NCBI RefSeq assembly: GCF_000422585.1
Contig: NZ_KE383879.1
Span: forward strand, 29,290-93,289
DNA length: 64,000 bases
Direction of reading: 5' to 3'
Source of the DNA: Hugenholtzia roseola DSM 9546
GTDB lineage: Bacteria; Bacteroidota; Bacteroidia; Cytophagales; Bernardetiaceae
In this document: piece after piece, positions 18,044-26,786 of the stretch
Numbering within the stretch: the stretch's first letter is position 1
Layout: every line of letters starts with the position of its first letter
The notes under the pieces: generated by a model
The model's database searches: none
Told to the model about the DNA's origin: nothing
What the model saw: only the letters and a program-made list of their open reading frames with translations
Position numbers and translations under genes: made by a program

Positions 18044-18120
18044 CTTGCAATTTGTATAAAAAACAACAAAAAGGCGGTTTGCTTTCGCATTTCCGTCCCA
18101 CTTCAGCCTTTATTCCAACT

Positions 18121-20688
18121 ATGAGCGATATTTTCAACTCTTCTGCGCCCGATTCAGACGCATCACAAGCGGCTTCGCAAGACAATAACGCGATAGCAGG
18201 CAGTCTGCCCCTTTCAGGTCTGTATGAAAATTGGTTTTTAGATTATGCTTCCTACGTAATTTTAGAGCGTGCCGTTCCTACCATCGAAGACGGCTTAAAG
18301 CCTGTGCAGCGTCGTCTTTTGCACTCGATGTTTGATATGCATGACGGCAGGTATCATAAAGTTGCCAATGTGATAGGACAGACGATGCAATATCACCCCC
18401 ATGGCGATGCCTCCATCGGCGAAGCCTTAGTAAATATGGGGCAAAAAGATTTGCTCATAGACACACAAGGAAATTGGGGGGACGTGCGTACAGGCGATAG
18501 TGCGGCGGCGGCGCGTTATATAGAGGCGCGTTTGTCTAAATTTGCCTTAGATATACTTTTTAATCCGCAGACAACCAAGTGGCAACTTTCTTATGATGGC
18601 AGAAAGCGCGAACCAACTACGCTGCCTGTCAAATTTCCACTTGTCTTGGCACAGGGCGTAGAGGGTATTGCAGTCGGTTTGGCTACCAAAATTCTGCCCC
18701 ATAACTTCAACGAACTCATCGAGGCGTGTATCGCAACCTTGCGCGGCAAAAAATTCGAGCTTTTTCCCGACTTTCCCACAGGCGGACTCTGCGATGTCAA
18801 GGATTACGAAGGCGGCAAAAGAGGGGGCAGGGTGCGCGTGCGTGCCAAAATAGAGCAATTAGACAAACAGACCTTAGTCATCAAAGAAATTCCCTTCGGC
18901 ACGACCACAGGCAGCCTTATCGATTCTATCATCAAGGCAAATACCAGCGGCAAAATCAAAATCAAGCAGGTGATAGATAACACCGCCGCCGAGGTAGAGG
19001 TCTTGGTAAAATTGGCGGCAGGGGTTTCGCCCGACGTAACCATCAGTGCGCTTTATGCCTTTACCGATTGCGAAGTTTCTATTTCGCCCAATGCCTGCGT
19101 GATTGTAGCCGATAAGCCTCACTTTTTGCGTGTAGAGGAAATTTTGAAGTACAATGCCGATTATACCCAAGAACTTTTACGGCAGGAGCTTGAAATTCGA
19201 AAGCAAGAATTATTAGAAAAAATCTTTTTTTCCTCCCTCGAAAGGCTTTTTATCGAAGAAGGCATCTACAAAAGAATTGAAGACTGCCAAACTTGGGAAG
19301 CCGTCATTGCCACCATTCATGCGGGGCTTGCGCCTTTTGCCAAAGATTTCTACCGCGCCATTACCGATGAGGACGTTTTGAAACTCACCGAAATTAAAAT
19401 CAAGCGCATCTCCAAATTCGACAAAGAAAAAGCCGACGATTTGAGGCTCAAAATGGAAACCGAACTACAAGAGGTAGAGCATCATTTGGCAAATCTGACC
19501 GACTACGCCGTCGCTTATTTCAAAGAACTCAAACGCAAATACGGCGCAGGCAGAGAGCGCAAGACCCAACTCACGTCCTTCGATACCATCGAAGCCTCCG
19601 TTGTGGCTGCCAACAACGCCAAACTCTACATCAACCGCGCCGAAGGTTTTATCGGTTTTGGTCTGAAAAAGGACGAATTTGTTTGTGATTGTTCGGATAT
19701 CGATGACGTAATTGTTTTTCGGGAAGATGGCATCATGAAGGTTGTAAAAATTGCCGAAAAGCTATTTGTAGGAAAGGGCGTGATTCATATCGATATTTTC
19801 CGAAAAGGCGACGATAGGAAGGTCTATAATATGGCATACCTCGATGGCAAAACAGGCAGGGTGATGGTCAAACGCTTTCAAGTGCTGGGCGTAACGCGCG
19901 ATAGAGAGTATCAATTAGCTACCGAACACAAACTTTCGAAGGTGCATTATTTTTCTGCAAACCCCAACGGGGAAGCCGAAATCGTCAATGTCTTGCTCTC
20001 GAATGCCTGCAAAGCCAAAGTCAAGACCTTCGATTTTAACTTTGCCGAACTCGAAATCAAGGGCAGAACTGCCGTCGGAAATATTCTGACCAAATACCCT
20101 ATCCGCCGCATCAAACTGCTCAAAGAGGGCGAATCTACGCTGGGTGCTTTGACAATTTATTACGACCCCGCCACAGGCACGCTCAATAAAGACGCAATGG
20201 GTAAAAAATTAGGCGAATTTGAAAATCAAGATGCGATTATTGCCTTCTATAAAGATGGCTCGTATGAAATTACCAACTACGAACTCACCAATCGTTATGA
20301 AATTGATAAACTTGTGGCGATTGAAAAGTTCAACCCCGACCTTGTCATTTCGGCAGTTTATTTAGAAGGCATCAGCAAAAATGTCTATATCAAACGCTTT
20401 AAAATTGAAACGACCACACAGGGCAAGCCTTTTCAGTTTATTTCGGTGCATAAAGATTCTGCCATCTTGGGGCTTACTACCGAAGCTGCCGAAAAGGTAG
20501 AACTCTATTTTACCAAAGACCGCAAAAAGCAAAAAATCGCCTATCCGCTCCATACCTTAGAAGAGGTCAAGGGCTGGCGTGCCTTAGGCAGAAAGCTCGA
20601 AGAGCCAAACATTTATGAAGCCAAATTTATCTTGCCCCAAAAAGAGGCGGAAACGGCACAAAATGGCTTAACCTTCGAAGCGGAATAA
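18121..20688 (+). CDS. parC: DNA topoisomerase IV subunit A (GyrA/ParC family)
   Basis: This 855-residue type IIA topoisomerase A subunit cuts and rejoins both DNA strands to unlink replicated chromosomes. The breakage domain shows YASYVILERAVPTIEDGLKPVQRRLL (residues 44-67), YHPHGD and AAAARYIEARLSK with the catalytic tyrosine at 133. A coiled segment and a degenerate C-terminal beta-pinwheel follow. I choose ATG 18121 over the upstream TTG at 18052 because the first 23 residues of the longer frame are not conserved-looking and lie just after the promoter. Bacteroidota usually carry parE beside parC; here parE is absent on both sides. Confusion with gyrA is possible, but the short pinwheel and overall spelling favour ParC. 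Confidence 0.9.
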   Translation: MSDIFNSSAPDSDASQAASQDNNAIAGSLPLSGLYENWFLDYASYVILERAVPTIEDGLKPVQRRLLHSMFDMHDGRYHKVANVIGQTMQYHPHGDASIGEALVNMGQKDLLIDTQGNWGDVRTGDSAAAARYIEARLSKFALDILFNPQTTKWQLSYDGRKREPTTLPVKFPLVLAQGVEGIAVGLATKILPHNFNELIEACIATLRGKKFELFPDFPTGGLCDVKDYEGGKRGGRVRVRAKIEQLDKQTLVIKEIPFGTTTGSLIDSIIKANTSGKIKIKQVIDNTAAEVEVLVKLAAGVSPDVTISALYAFTDCEVSISPNACVIVADKPHFLRVEEILKYNADYTQELLRQELEIRKQELLEKIFFSSLERLFIEEGIYKRIEDCQTWEAVIATIHAGLAPFAKDFYRAITDEDVLKLTEIKIKRISKFDKEKADDLRLKMETELQEVEHHLANLTDYAVAYFKELKRKYGAGRERKTQLTSFDTIEASVVAANNAKLYINRAEGFIGFGLKKDEFVCDCSDIDDVIVFREDGIMKVVKIAEKLFVGKGVIHIDIFRKGDDRKVYNMAYLDGKTGRVMVKRFQVLGVTRDREYQLATEHKLSKVHYFSANPNGEAEIVNVLLSNACKAKVKTFDFNFAELEIKGRTAVGNILTKYPIRRIKLLKEGESTLGALTIYYDPATGTLNKDAMGKKLGEFENQDAIIAFYKDGSYEITNYELTNRYEIDKLVAIEKFNPDLVISAVYLEGISKNVYIKRFKIETTTQGKPFQFISVHKDSAILGLTTEAAEKVELYFTKDRKKQKIAYPLHTLEEVKGWRALGRKLEEPNIYEAKFILPQKEAETAQNGLTFEAE

Positions 20689-20740
20689 GGGCAAAGTGCC
20701 ACAAAAGTAAAAAAAGAAGTTTTTTTCTGGAAAGGGCGCA

Positions 20741-21757
20741 TTACAGAATAGCATTTTGAGATACTAAAAAATCAATCAGTTTGGACAAACTCTCAAAGTT
20801 TTGCGCCCCTTCTTCATTTTTCCAAAAACCCTGCGCCTGCCAAAGAAAGGCGGCTTGGTGGCGTTCTGCGGCAATCTTGATATGTTTAGACTCGAAAAAA
20901 AGAGGCGTGAGGCTTGTCTTTTGTAAGGCTACTTCTGTCCAATAAGTCGCCAGCGCGTCCCCTTCGAGAAAGGGCGCGAAAGTGGGCGTATTTTTCAAAA
21001 GAAAATTACCTGTATGGGCTTCAAAGGTAAAATGTTGGTGAGGGAAAAAATTTGCCAAACTGCCATCGAGTGCCAAATCCTCTGCCAATCCGACCAACAA
21101 CTTTTTTTCGGGTGTGATAAGCCAAAGGCGATGTGCCTGCTGCAAAGCCAAAGAGAGTTCGTGCGTAGAAACCAAAATGGCTTTTTGCTGTTTTTGTGCC
21201 ACCTGCCTCAAATTGAGGATAACTTCATAGCGGCTCACCCAATCGAGGTGCGCTGTGGGTTCGTCTAAAAAAATAGCCCCTCCGTCTTGTGCCAAAGCAC
21301 GCGCAATGAGAGCCTTTTGCTTCTGCCCGTCGGAAAGGGCAAAAAAAGGCTGCTCCGCCAAATGCCCAATGCCTGTCGCTTGTAGTGCCTTTGTAATAAT
21401 GACAAGGTCGGCTTCCGAATGAGAATCTATCCAATTTGTGTGAGGATACCTACCCAAACTTACCAATTCGCCTACCGTAAGGCGTTCTGTGGTCAGATTT
21501 TCGGTCAGCACTAAGGAAATAAGCTGTGCGCGTTTCTTTTTGGGAATGTGTGCAATGGGCAACCCCTGCCAAAAAATATCGCCCCATAGCGGTTTTTGCA
21601 AGCCTGCTAAGGTGCGCAGGAGCGTAGATTTGCCCGTCCCGTTAGCACCTAAAAGGCAGGTCAGTTCGCCCCTATGCAGTGAAAGGGATAAGTTTTCCAA
21701 AAGCACTTGCGTATTGCGCCCCTGATAGCCGATGGCTAAATTTTGCGTGTCGAGCAT
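20741..21757 (-). CDS. FecE/BtuD-like ABC transporter ATPase with C-terminal extension
   Basis: The N-terminal 250 residues are an ABC ATPase of the iron-siderophore/haem/cobalamin importer class. It has Walker A GANGTGKST, the signature LSDGQKQKALIARAL (LSDGQ for LSGGQ), Walker B AIFLDEPTAHLDW and switch STHEL. GELVSLGRYPHTNW is typical of FecE-type proteins. After residue about 250 there is a roughly 85-residue extension with no match I recognise. The partner permease and binding protein are not adjacent, so the substrate cannot be given. A strong terminator separates it from rpoZ and bamD upstream. Confidence 0.85.
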   Translation of the reverse strand: MLDTQNLAIGYQGRNTQVLLENLSLSLHRGELTCLLGANGTGKSTLLRTLAGLQKPLWGDIFWQGLPIAHIPKKKRAQLISLVLTENLTTERLTVGELVSLGRYPHTNWIDSHSEADLVIITKALQATGIGHLAEQPFFALSDGQKQKALIARALAQDGGAIFLDEPTAHLDWVSRYEVILNLRQVAQKQQKAILVSTHELSLALQQAHRLWLITPEKKLLVGLAEDLALDGSLANFFPHQHFTFEAHTGNFLLKNTPTFAPFLEGDALATYWTEVALQKTSLTPLFFESKHIKIAAERHQAAFLWQAQGFWKNEEGAQNFESLSKLIDFLVSQNAIL

Positions 21758-21810
21758 AAAAAAACAAGCCCCATCTTTTGTTTTTGGATAGTCAAAAAGA
21801 TAGGGCTTTT
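21758..21810 (-). terminator. Rho-independent terminator after the omega-like gene
   Basis: Minus strand: AAGCCCTATCTTTT pairs with AAAAGATGGGGCTT (one G-T pair), followed by seven T directly before the ABC ATPase ATG at 21757. The spacing suggests the ABC ATPase needs readthrough or its own promoter. Confidence 0.8.
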
Positions 21811-21820
21811 ATATTGAAGA

Positions 21821-22162
21821 TTAACTTTTTTCTTCGCGATGCGGATTTTTGATGATAAGTTCGTTTGCCAAAAGTTCGTCTAAGGCAGTAATAGAAGGCT
21901 TAGGCAAACGCTCGTAATATTTCGAGACCTCGATTTGCTCTCTGTTTTCAAAGACCTCTTCCAAAGAATCGGAAGCGGTGTTAAATTCGGCGATTTTTTG
22001 GTTAAGCTCCTCTTTGAGTTGCGTAGAAATCTGACGCGCACGCTTAGATACGGACATCAAAGATTCGTAGATGTTGCCTGTATGAGAAGCAATCTCTTCT
22101 ACATTTTGCGTAACGATAGAGGTGCGAAATTCTTTTTTAAGAGCGCGTTTGGGTTTTAACAT
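21821..22162 (-). CDS. rpoZ: RNA polymerase omega-like subunit (Rpb6 family)
   Basis: The 113-residue protein contains SIVTQNVEEIASHTGNIYESL and SKRARQIS, the Bacteroidota version of the omega/Rpb6 fold, in which the TGN.YE stretch replaces the NRFELV of other phyla. Omega helps assemble RNA polymerase by holding the beta-prime C-terminus. The start is ATG 22162 (MLKPKRAL); the longer frame to 22207 adds a non-conserved aromatic stretch overlapping the inter-gene space. It follows bamD by 51 bases, an order I recall from other Bacteroidota, and ends at a strong terminator. Confidence 0.85.
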   Translation of the reverse strand: MLKPKRALKKEFRTSIVTQNVEEIASHTGNIYESLMSVSKRARQISTQLKEELNQKIAEFNTASDSLEEVFENREQIEVSKYYERLPKPSITALDELLANELIIKNPHREEKS

Positions 22163-22213
22163 ATAGCGGAAAAGGTTTGAGAGTCTGAATGGGAAAAAGA
22201 CAAACACGCCCTA

Positions 22214-23032
22214 CTATTTGGGCGTGGCGACATCAAAATCTTGGCGCAATGCCTTATCTGCTGCCTGAAAGAAGCTCTCGGCGGCTTTTAAGTAGCTACT
22301 ATTGGGGTACTTATCGATAAACTTCTGGTAGAAGGTTACGACCTGCCAATAGCGTTCTTTTTGTTTTGAAAAAGCACTCTTGCGTGCGTAGTCGTATTGC
22401 GCCTGTATCTTGAAAAAGGCTGCCTGCTCTTGAAGTTTCGAGTCGGGAAAGTCGCGCTCGAAGAGGTTGAAATTGATAATAGCGGCTTGGTAGCTTTCGA
22501 GCTTGTAGTAGAGTTTGGCGTTTTCAAAGGCTTTCTGCTCTAATTTCTTTCGCAAGACATCGATAAGAGAAGTCGCTTGTTTGGCATACTCGGTATCGGG
22601 GTAGGAAGAAATGTAGTTTTGCAGGGCATTGATAGCGTCGGAAGTGCTTTCTTGGTCTAAATGCGGTTCGGGCGAAGCCTGATAGAGCGAAAAAGCGTGC
22701 ATATAATAGGCTTCTTGTGCCTTTTCACTTCTACGATAGGTGTCATAGAAATTTTTGAAGTGGAAAGAAGCCAAGAGATATTGCTTTTGATAGAACTGAC
22801 AATAGGCGTATTTGAGCAAAATTTCTTCGGCTTGTGCGCCGCCCTTGACAATCGGTACGATGTCTTCTAAAAGCAGAGAAGCGCGATAGTAATCGCCTTT
22901 GTTGTAGTATTGCGTAGCCGACTCTAAGCGTTTGTCCCAACGCGGCTCTTTGAGGGCTTTTGAAAATTTGCTACAACTGCTACCCACTGCAAGCAGTAGG
23001 CTCAAAACCAAAATAATTCGTTTCATGCGCAT
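22214..23032 (-). CDS. bamD: Outer-membrane assembly lipoprotein BamD
   Basis: BamD is the essential lipoprotein partner of BamA in folding outer-membrane barrels. The 272-residue protein begins with a lipoprotein signal peptide (MRMKRIILVLSLLLAVGSSC) whose Cys 20 would be acylated. The rest is helical TPR-like repeats: YYNKGDYYRASLLLEDI, YCQFYQKQYLLASFHFKNF, YISSYPDTEYAKQA, YYKLESYQAAIINFNLFERDFPDS and FIDKYPNSSYLKAAE, the YPDS/YPNS-type loops being characteristic. ATG 23026 is an equally good start. Its own promoter box lies at 23045-23052, and rpoZ follows. Confidence 0.9.
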   Translation of the reverse strand: MRMKRIILVLSLLLAVGSSCSKFSKALKEPRWDKRLESATQYYNKGDYYRASLLLEDIVPIVKGGAQAEEILLKYAYCQFYQKQYLLASFHFKNFYDTYRRSEKAQEAYYMHAFSLYQASPEPHLDQESTSDAINALQNYISSYPDTEYAKQATSLIDVLRKKLEQKAFENAKLYYKLESYQAAIINFNLFERDFPDSKLQEQAAFFKIQAQYDYARKSAFSKQKERYWQVVTFYQKFIDKYPNSSYLKAAESFFQAADKALRQDFDVATPK

Positions 23033-23044
23033 AGTTTAAGACTG

Positions 23045-23052
23045 CAAAATTA
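23045..23052 (-). promoter_or_regulatory. -7 promoter box (TAATTTTG) of bamD-rpoZ
   Basis: Minus strand TAATTTTG, 13-19 bases before the two candidate bamD ATGs. It gives a very short leader and supports a separate bamD-rpoZ transcript after the terminator at 23064-23111. Confidence 0.55.
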
Positions 23053-23063
23053 CAACGATTTGC

Positions 23064-23111
23064 CTAAAAGACAAAGCGTCAGGGAGAAATTTCTTTCCCT
23101 TCTGACGCTTT
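23064..23111 (-). terminator. Terminator between the membrane-anchored unknown gene and bamD
   Basis: Minus strand AAAGCGTCAG and CTGACGCTTT pair around an inner GGGA/TCCC stem, followed by GTCTTTT. It ends the transcript of the 23173-23790 gene just before the bamD promoter. Confidence 0.7.
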
Positions 23112-23172
23112 ATCTTACCAACTTGCTGCAAAAAGAGAGCGAAACAGGGGGTCGTTCTCTGCTCAAAAGGCG

Positions 23173-23790
23173 TTATTCCCAATTACCTGCAATAGAAACC
23201 TCCTCCATCGAGCCAAAACGCAAGAAACGACGCTTGGCAGAAGGGTGCGATTCGCTGCGCGTCTTATCCACAGGATAGGGGTCTACCACTTCGATAAGAT
23301 TGACCATTGCGCCGCTGGCTTCTTTGATGTGTATGGCTTGGATTTTGAAAACTTTACCCTCCTGACCGGGTATTTTTTCGAGGTTCTCTACATCTACCTT
23401 GCTAAATTTATCCTTCGGATAGATAATCTCCATAGCAGGGTCGCTGCCCAAAGTATCGTATTCGTAGCGGATACTATCGCCTAAGTGATAATCGGCAGTA
23501 GTACGGATTTTATCGGCAGGGATAACAATTTCACGCTTATTGACCCGATAAATTACGCCATTTTTGATGAAGTTTTTAAGCGAATCCCAATTATCGGTAT
23601 ATTCACCTTTTTGGCTTTCGTAGGCTTTTTGGGCTTCGCGGATAAGTTTGAGCTGTGCAATGACCTTTGCCTCCGACTCTTTGATTTCGTTTTGCATCTT
23701 GATTTCAGAAGCTACCGAGTCATAGACAAAAAACGCCATCAGTGCCACAAAAGGCAGGGTTAGTAGGGTAAAGAGTGTGGTCTTTTTCAT
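23173..23790 (-). CDS. Membrane-anchored periplasmic unknown protein
   Basis: The 205-residue protein has one N-terminal hydrophobic helix (MKKTTLFTLLTLPFVALMAFFVY), then a helical region (residues about 28-55) with LKLIREAQKAYESQKGEYTDNWDSLKNFIKNG. This looks like the stem of pilin-like or major-pseudopilin-like proteins where a helix leads to GxYxxxW, but no prepilin cleavage site is visible. A beta-rich remainder follows. I do not recognise the family. The start at ATG 23790 is chosen over 23946 because the longer N-terminus is Arg/Leu-rich and unlike protein sequence. It is read alone, ending at a terminator before bamD. Confidence 0.65.
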   Translation of the reverse strand: MKKTTLFTLLTLPFVALMAFFVYDSVASEIKMQNEIKESEAKVIAQLKLIREAQKAYESQKGEYTDNWDSLKNFIKNGVIYRVNKREIVIPADKIRTTADYHLGDSIRYEYDTLGSDPAMEIIYPKDKFSKVDVENLEKIPGQEGKVFKIQAIHIKEASGAMVNLIEVVDPYPVDKTRSESHPSAKRRFLRFGSMEEVSIAGNWE

Positions 23791-24080
23791 CGAAAATAGA
23801 ATTAGAGAAAAGAAGAAGTTTGAAGTGGGAAAAGCAGTTAGCGACAAGCACTTCCTTAGCAACAGGCGAGCGCGAAGTCGCAAACGCGATATAGGCAGGG
23901 GCAGGAAGTAGCAACCAAAAGGAAAGACAATAGATTTTGGCTGCAATTATAGAAACTTTTTGGGCTAAAAGCAAAGTCTATGCGATAAGAATTGATGAAT
24001 TTGCACGGCAAACCCCAAGAGCGGCTCAATTTGCCCTGCAAGCCGTCGGGAGAAAAACGCTGTATTTTGAAAAAAATTCG

Positions 24081-24173
24081 TATTTTTGCAGCAAAGATAG
24101 GCATTGGGCTATCTTTCAAAACAAGACTTTACTTTTCGGTGGCTTTGCGCACTTTTCGAGAAAGTAAAGATAC
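24081..24173 (+). ncRNA. Candidate small RNA with promoter and two hairpins
   Basis: A full TATTTTTG -7 box (24081-24088) is followed, at about the expected start of transcription, by an 8-bp hairpin AAAGATAG/CTATCTTT (24093-24116). A 9-bp hairpin CTTTACTTT/AAAGTAAAG then follows (24127-24169). No protein frame begins nearby, the next gene is over 550 bases away, and no family (6S, tmRNA, RNase P, SRP) is recognised. No clear terminator was found, so the 3' end is arbitrary. Confidence 0.3.
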
Positions 24174-24640
24174 AAAAGACGTGCTTCCCTACTTTCTTTG
24201 CTTTGGGAGAGGAAAAACCTTTCGCCCTTTGCCCAAGAGTCTGCCAAGTGCTTATTTTGAAATGATGTTTGCCCGATGTATTTCTCTTGATAGTGAAAGG
24301 ATTTTACAAACCCTTCAAAAAGATTTTAAAAGGTTTTTGAAAGATTCTTGTGTTTAGTAGGCTTGGTGCTTAAAAGAGTCTATTGCGCAGTTGGAAAAGA
24401 TTGGGAACATAATACCTTGAAATTGAGATACCGAGCCATTGAGAGCCTTGTGCCATTTGCAGATGCACCCGCCTGGTCAGATGCCGACAGTCTTGTCTAT
24501 CCTAAAAGGGCAAACGCCAAAAGGCAGCCCCAAAAGCGGGCTTTTCCCCTTCAATTTCACGCCCCTTTTCCCTGCAATCGCTTGCTGCCGCCATTGCCGA
24601 AAGACCTATTTTACTCAAATTTTTATTCATACGCCTCTGC

Positions 24641-24648
24641 TATCTTTG
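24641..24648 (+). promoter_or_regulatory. -7 promoter box (TATCTTTG) for the gene at 24729
   Basis: TATCTTTG fits TAnnTTTG and lies 81 bases before the ATG. No convincing -33 element was seen. Confidence 0.45.
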
Positions 24649-24728
24649 TTGTCTGCCAAGCGAGCCAACTGCTCCTGCCACACGCGCCAAAGGCACACAA
24701 AGGAGAGGATTAGCCCAAAACAACCTTT

Positions 24729-25817
24729 ATGTTAGCGTTCTTAAAAAGAATATTCGGATTTGGTACAAAAGTAAGAAATGTAACCGAGCTTACCGCCGAA
24801 GAAAGACGCAAACTCATTCACCAATGGGTCGTCAGCACTGCCATTCCTGCCTATAAAAGGCGCACACAATTTGGATATAGCCTGCTTCGCCTGCGCCAAC
24901 ACCAAAACTGCCCACGCTGCAAAGCAAAGACAAACCTACACTATGCCGTCTTTGTTTGTGCTACCTCAAATAGCGAAACCGCACAGCACATCTTAGCTCC
25001 CGCAGGATACTTTTGCGAAGCCTGCCCCACCGTCATCATCGACGAAAAAGTCCTTAAAAAGGGAATGACAGGCGGTAGGCTCAAAAATATACTTGGTATC
25101 GCACTCGAAACCGAAACCCTCATTTTCAGAGGCTGGAACGGACACAAAACCCTGCCCCTATTCGACCAAAACAATCAGCCCATCGACCTGAAAGTGTCCG
25201 ACGAAGCCATTGCACCCTTGCGCAATAAAAACCCACGCGAGAGCCGCAACGACAATCGAAATGATAGTCGTAATGATAGTCGTAATGATAATCGCAACGA
25301 GAGCCGTCAGGAAAATCGAAACGAGAGTCGAAATGAGAGCCGCAACGGAAATGAACGGCAAGGAAGCGAAGAAGAAGGCTTCAAAAAGAAAAAAACGCGC
25401 CGCAGGGTAGCACGCTCACGAAAACCCAAAACGCCAATAGAGCCAAGCCTTCGCAACGAAGTAAAAAATGAAGTGCCAGCGGTGAAGGTCAAGGAAAAAA
25501 TCAAGCGGCTCGAACAAAAAGCCTCACCCCTCAAAACGGAGCAATTTGTAGAAGACCCAAAAAGGCAACTCCAAAAGCCCGAAACCAAAGGCGACAATAG
25601 CAAAATCGACGACCCAAACCGTCGCAAACGCCAAAATGTAGTCGCTTTGCCCGAACAAGAGGGTAGTGGCTCACAAATGCCTCCACAAGAGAGCCTGCCG
25701 CCTTTACACAGCGAAAACAAGCGAAAGCCCGAAAAGCGATTCGACCGCAAGCGATACAACAATCGCAAAAAACGCGCTCCCATTCGCTCAAATCCTTCTT
25801 CGGATAAAAAGTCTTAA
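24729..25817 (+). CDS. Zinc-ribbon protein with RN[D/E][N/S] tetrapeptide repeats
   Basis: The 362-residue protein is of unknown family. Residues about 60-102 carry two Cys pairs, CPRC and CEAC, about 36 residues apart, which suggests a zinc ribbon; a single Cys lies between. From about residue 172 to 208 the chain is a run of four-residue units (R-N-D-N, R-N-D-S, R-N-E-S), then a basic KKKKTRRR block and a long disordered, Lys/Arg/Pro-rich tail. Such a charged, disordered tail with a metal-binding head suggests nucleic-acid binding, but this is inference. The repeat DNA (25243-25352) has a 12-base period with varied codons, so selection acts on the peptide. It has its own promoter (24641) and terminator (25860). 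Confidence 0.7.
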   Translation: MLAFLKRIFGFGTKVRNVTELTAEERRKLIHQWVVSTAIPAYKRRTQFGYSLLRLRQHQNCPRCKAKTNLHYAVFVCATSNSETAQHILAPAGYFCEACPTVIIDEKVLKKGMTGGRLKNILGIALETETLIFRGWNGHKTLPLFDQNNQPIDLKVSDEAIAPLRNKNPRESRNDNRNDSRNDSRNDNRNESRQENRNESRNESRNGNERQGSEEEGFKKKKTRRRVARSRKPKTPIEPSLRNEVKNEVPAVKVKEKIKRLEQKASPLKTEQFVEDPKRQLQKPETKGDNSKIDDPNRRKRQNVVALPEQEGSGSQMPPQESLPPLHSENKRKPEKRFDRKRYNNRKKRAPIRSNPSSDKKS

Positions 25818-25859
25818 TAATACAGCTTTCATACGAATTTCGCAAAAAACTCTAAGATG

Positions 25860-25888
25860 AAACCCCTCCCCCAAAAGGAGGGGTTTTT
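25860..25888 (+). terminator. Rho-independent terminator of the zinc-ribbon gene
   Basis: AAACCCCTCC and GGAGGGG pair around a CCCAAAA loop, followed by five T. It lies 42 bases past the stop at 25817. Confidence 0.85.
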
Positions 25889-26146
25889 GTTTGGTGTCAT
25901 TTTTTTGCATAAATGCAAAAAAATGATTTGATTTTCGAACCCTCCCCTATGAGTGCAGTAATGTTAAATTCTAAAAAATAGGTTCAAATGTAGGGACAAG
26001 GCATTGCCTTGTCCGCAGGGCAAAATTGAAACAAAAAAGGGTTTAAGCCAAATTTTATTCCGTTTCTAATTTGACATAACAGGAATTTTTGCAGAACTTC
26101 ACATCACTGGGGCAGGGTGAGGGTTTCTAACCGTTGTAAAAACGCC
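25889..26146. mobile_element. Worn family B element (B3) with family A copy A6 (25957-26108) inside
   Basis: Family B traces flank the insert. On the left is a GATTTGATTTTCGAACCCTCCCCTATG stretch matching the middle of B. On the right are GGGGCAGGGTGAGGGTTTC and the end CCGTTGTAAAAACGCC (to 26146). A6 is a clean 152-bp family A copy from AGTAATGTTAAATTCT to AACTTCACATCACT, with its palindrome at 25994-26014. A6 sits at a different place in B than A3 and A7 do, so at least two independent nestings occurred. This explains most of the 25818-26188 gap. Confidence 0.6.
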
Positions 26147-26188
26147 TACATTTTTATAAAAAGTTGAATTAAACGCTATTTTTAGACT

Positions 26189-26677
26189 TTACCTCTTTTT
26201 TCCTGTATTTTTATTGCGATAATAAATAACAAAACCATGAAAAAGGTCGCGTGCGGGGGTCTTGATTTGGTCTAAATCTTGGGCAATGATGCGCCATTCT
26301 ACTTGCGGATTATTGAAAAGTTCGGGCGCAAGGGCATAAAGCGATTCTAAGCGTTGGAGATTTAGGTTTTGCTGCTGATTTTTTTGGTATTTTTCCGCTT
26401 CGGGATAAACCGAATAGAGAAGCTCGACGCGCATAGGCACGACTTCATTTAAAAGTTGGGCATGGGCAGCATTGACAATTTGAGATTTGCCAAAAGGAGT
26501 GGCTAACAATATCTGACCTGCAAAGGCATCGGCGAAGGTATATTCGAGTGTGTGCTGCCGCTCTATTGTTTCCAAAAGAGAAGACGGGGTCTTTTGCGCC
26601 CAAATTGGCAGGGTGCATAACATCATACCCAAAAAACAAAAAAGCGATTTTTTATAACCAAAAAGCAAACTTTTCAT
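26189..26677 (-). CDS. Secreted unknown protein
   Basis: The 162-residue product starts at ATG 26677 with a signal peptide (MKSLLFGYKKSLFCFLGMMLCTLPIWAQ) likely cut after WAQ. The mature part is helical with an NQQQNLNLQRLESLYALAPELF stretch and ends with NPQVEWRIIAQDLDQIKTPARDLFHGFVIYYR. I do not recognise it. The longer frame to 26764 adds a basic stretch before the signal peptide and is less likely. It lies 109 bases past the lipoprotein gene 26787-27539 in the same direction and may be transcribed with it. Confidence 0.6.
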   Translation of the reverse strand: MKSLLFGYKKSLFCFLGMMLCTLPIWAQKTPSSLLETIERQHTLEYTFADAFAGQILLATPFGKSQIVNAAHAQLLNEVVPMRVELLYSVYPEAEKYQKNQQQNLNLQRLESLYALAPELFNNPQVEWRIIAQDLDQIKTPARDLFHGFVIYYRNKNTGKKR

Positions 26678-26786
26678 ACCAAGTAGAGAAAAAGGTACAT
26701 AAAAAAACACGTATCGACTTGAATAACGTCTGAAAACGCCTTTGCGATACGTGTTATGACTCATTTTTGTTATCTTTCGTTATCTT

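Larger units (their letters stand above)
23791..24728. other. 938-base gap without a convincing protein gene
   Basis: Open frames here (for example 23992-24357 or 24348-24713) have skewed composition, no start context and no family resemblance, so I do not call them. The stretch holds a strong promoter-like box at 24081 with two hairpins after it (a small-RNA candidate) and the promoter of the gene at 24729. The remainder shows nothing I can interpret. Confidence 0.6.

Noticed and set aside
23992..24713. Two overlapping open frames in the long gap
   Set aside because: Their composition is skewed (Arg/Pro/Cys-rich with no periodic hydrophobicity), start contexts are poor, and nothing resembles a known family; treated as chance frames.
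25243..25352. CRISPR-like or minisatellite DNA in the zinc-ribbon gene
   Set aside because: The period is 12 bases, in frame, with varied codons for the same peptide; it is a coding repeat.
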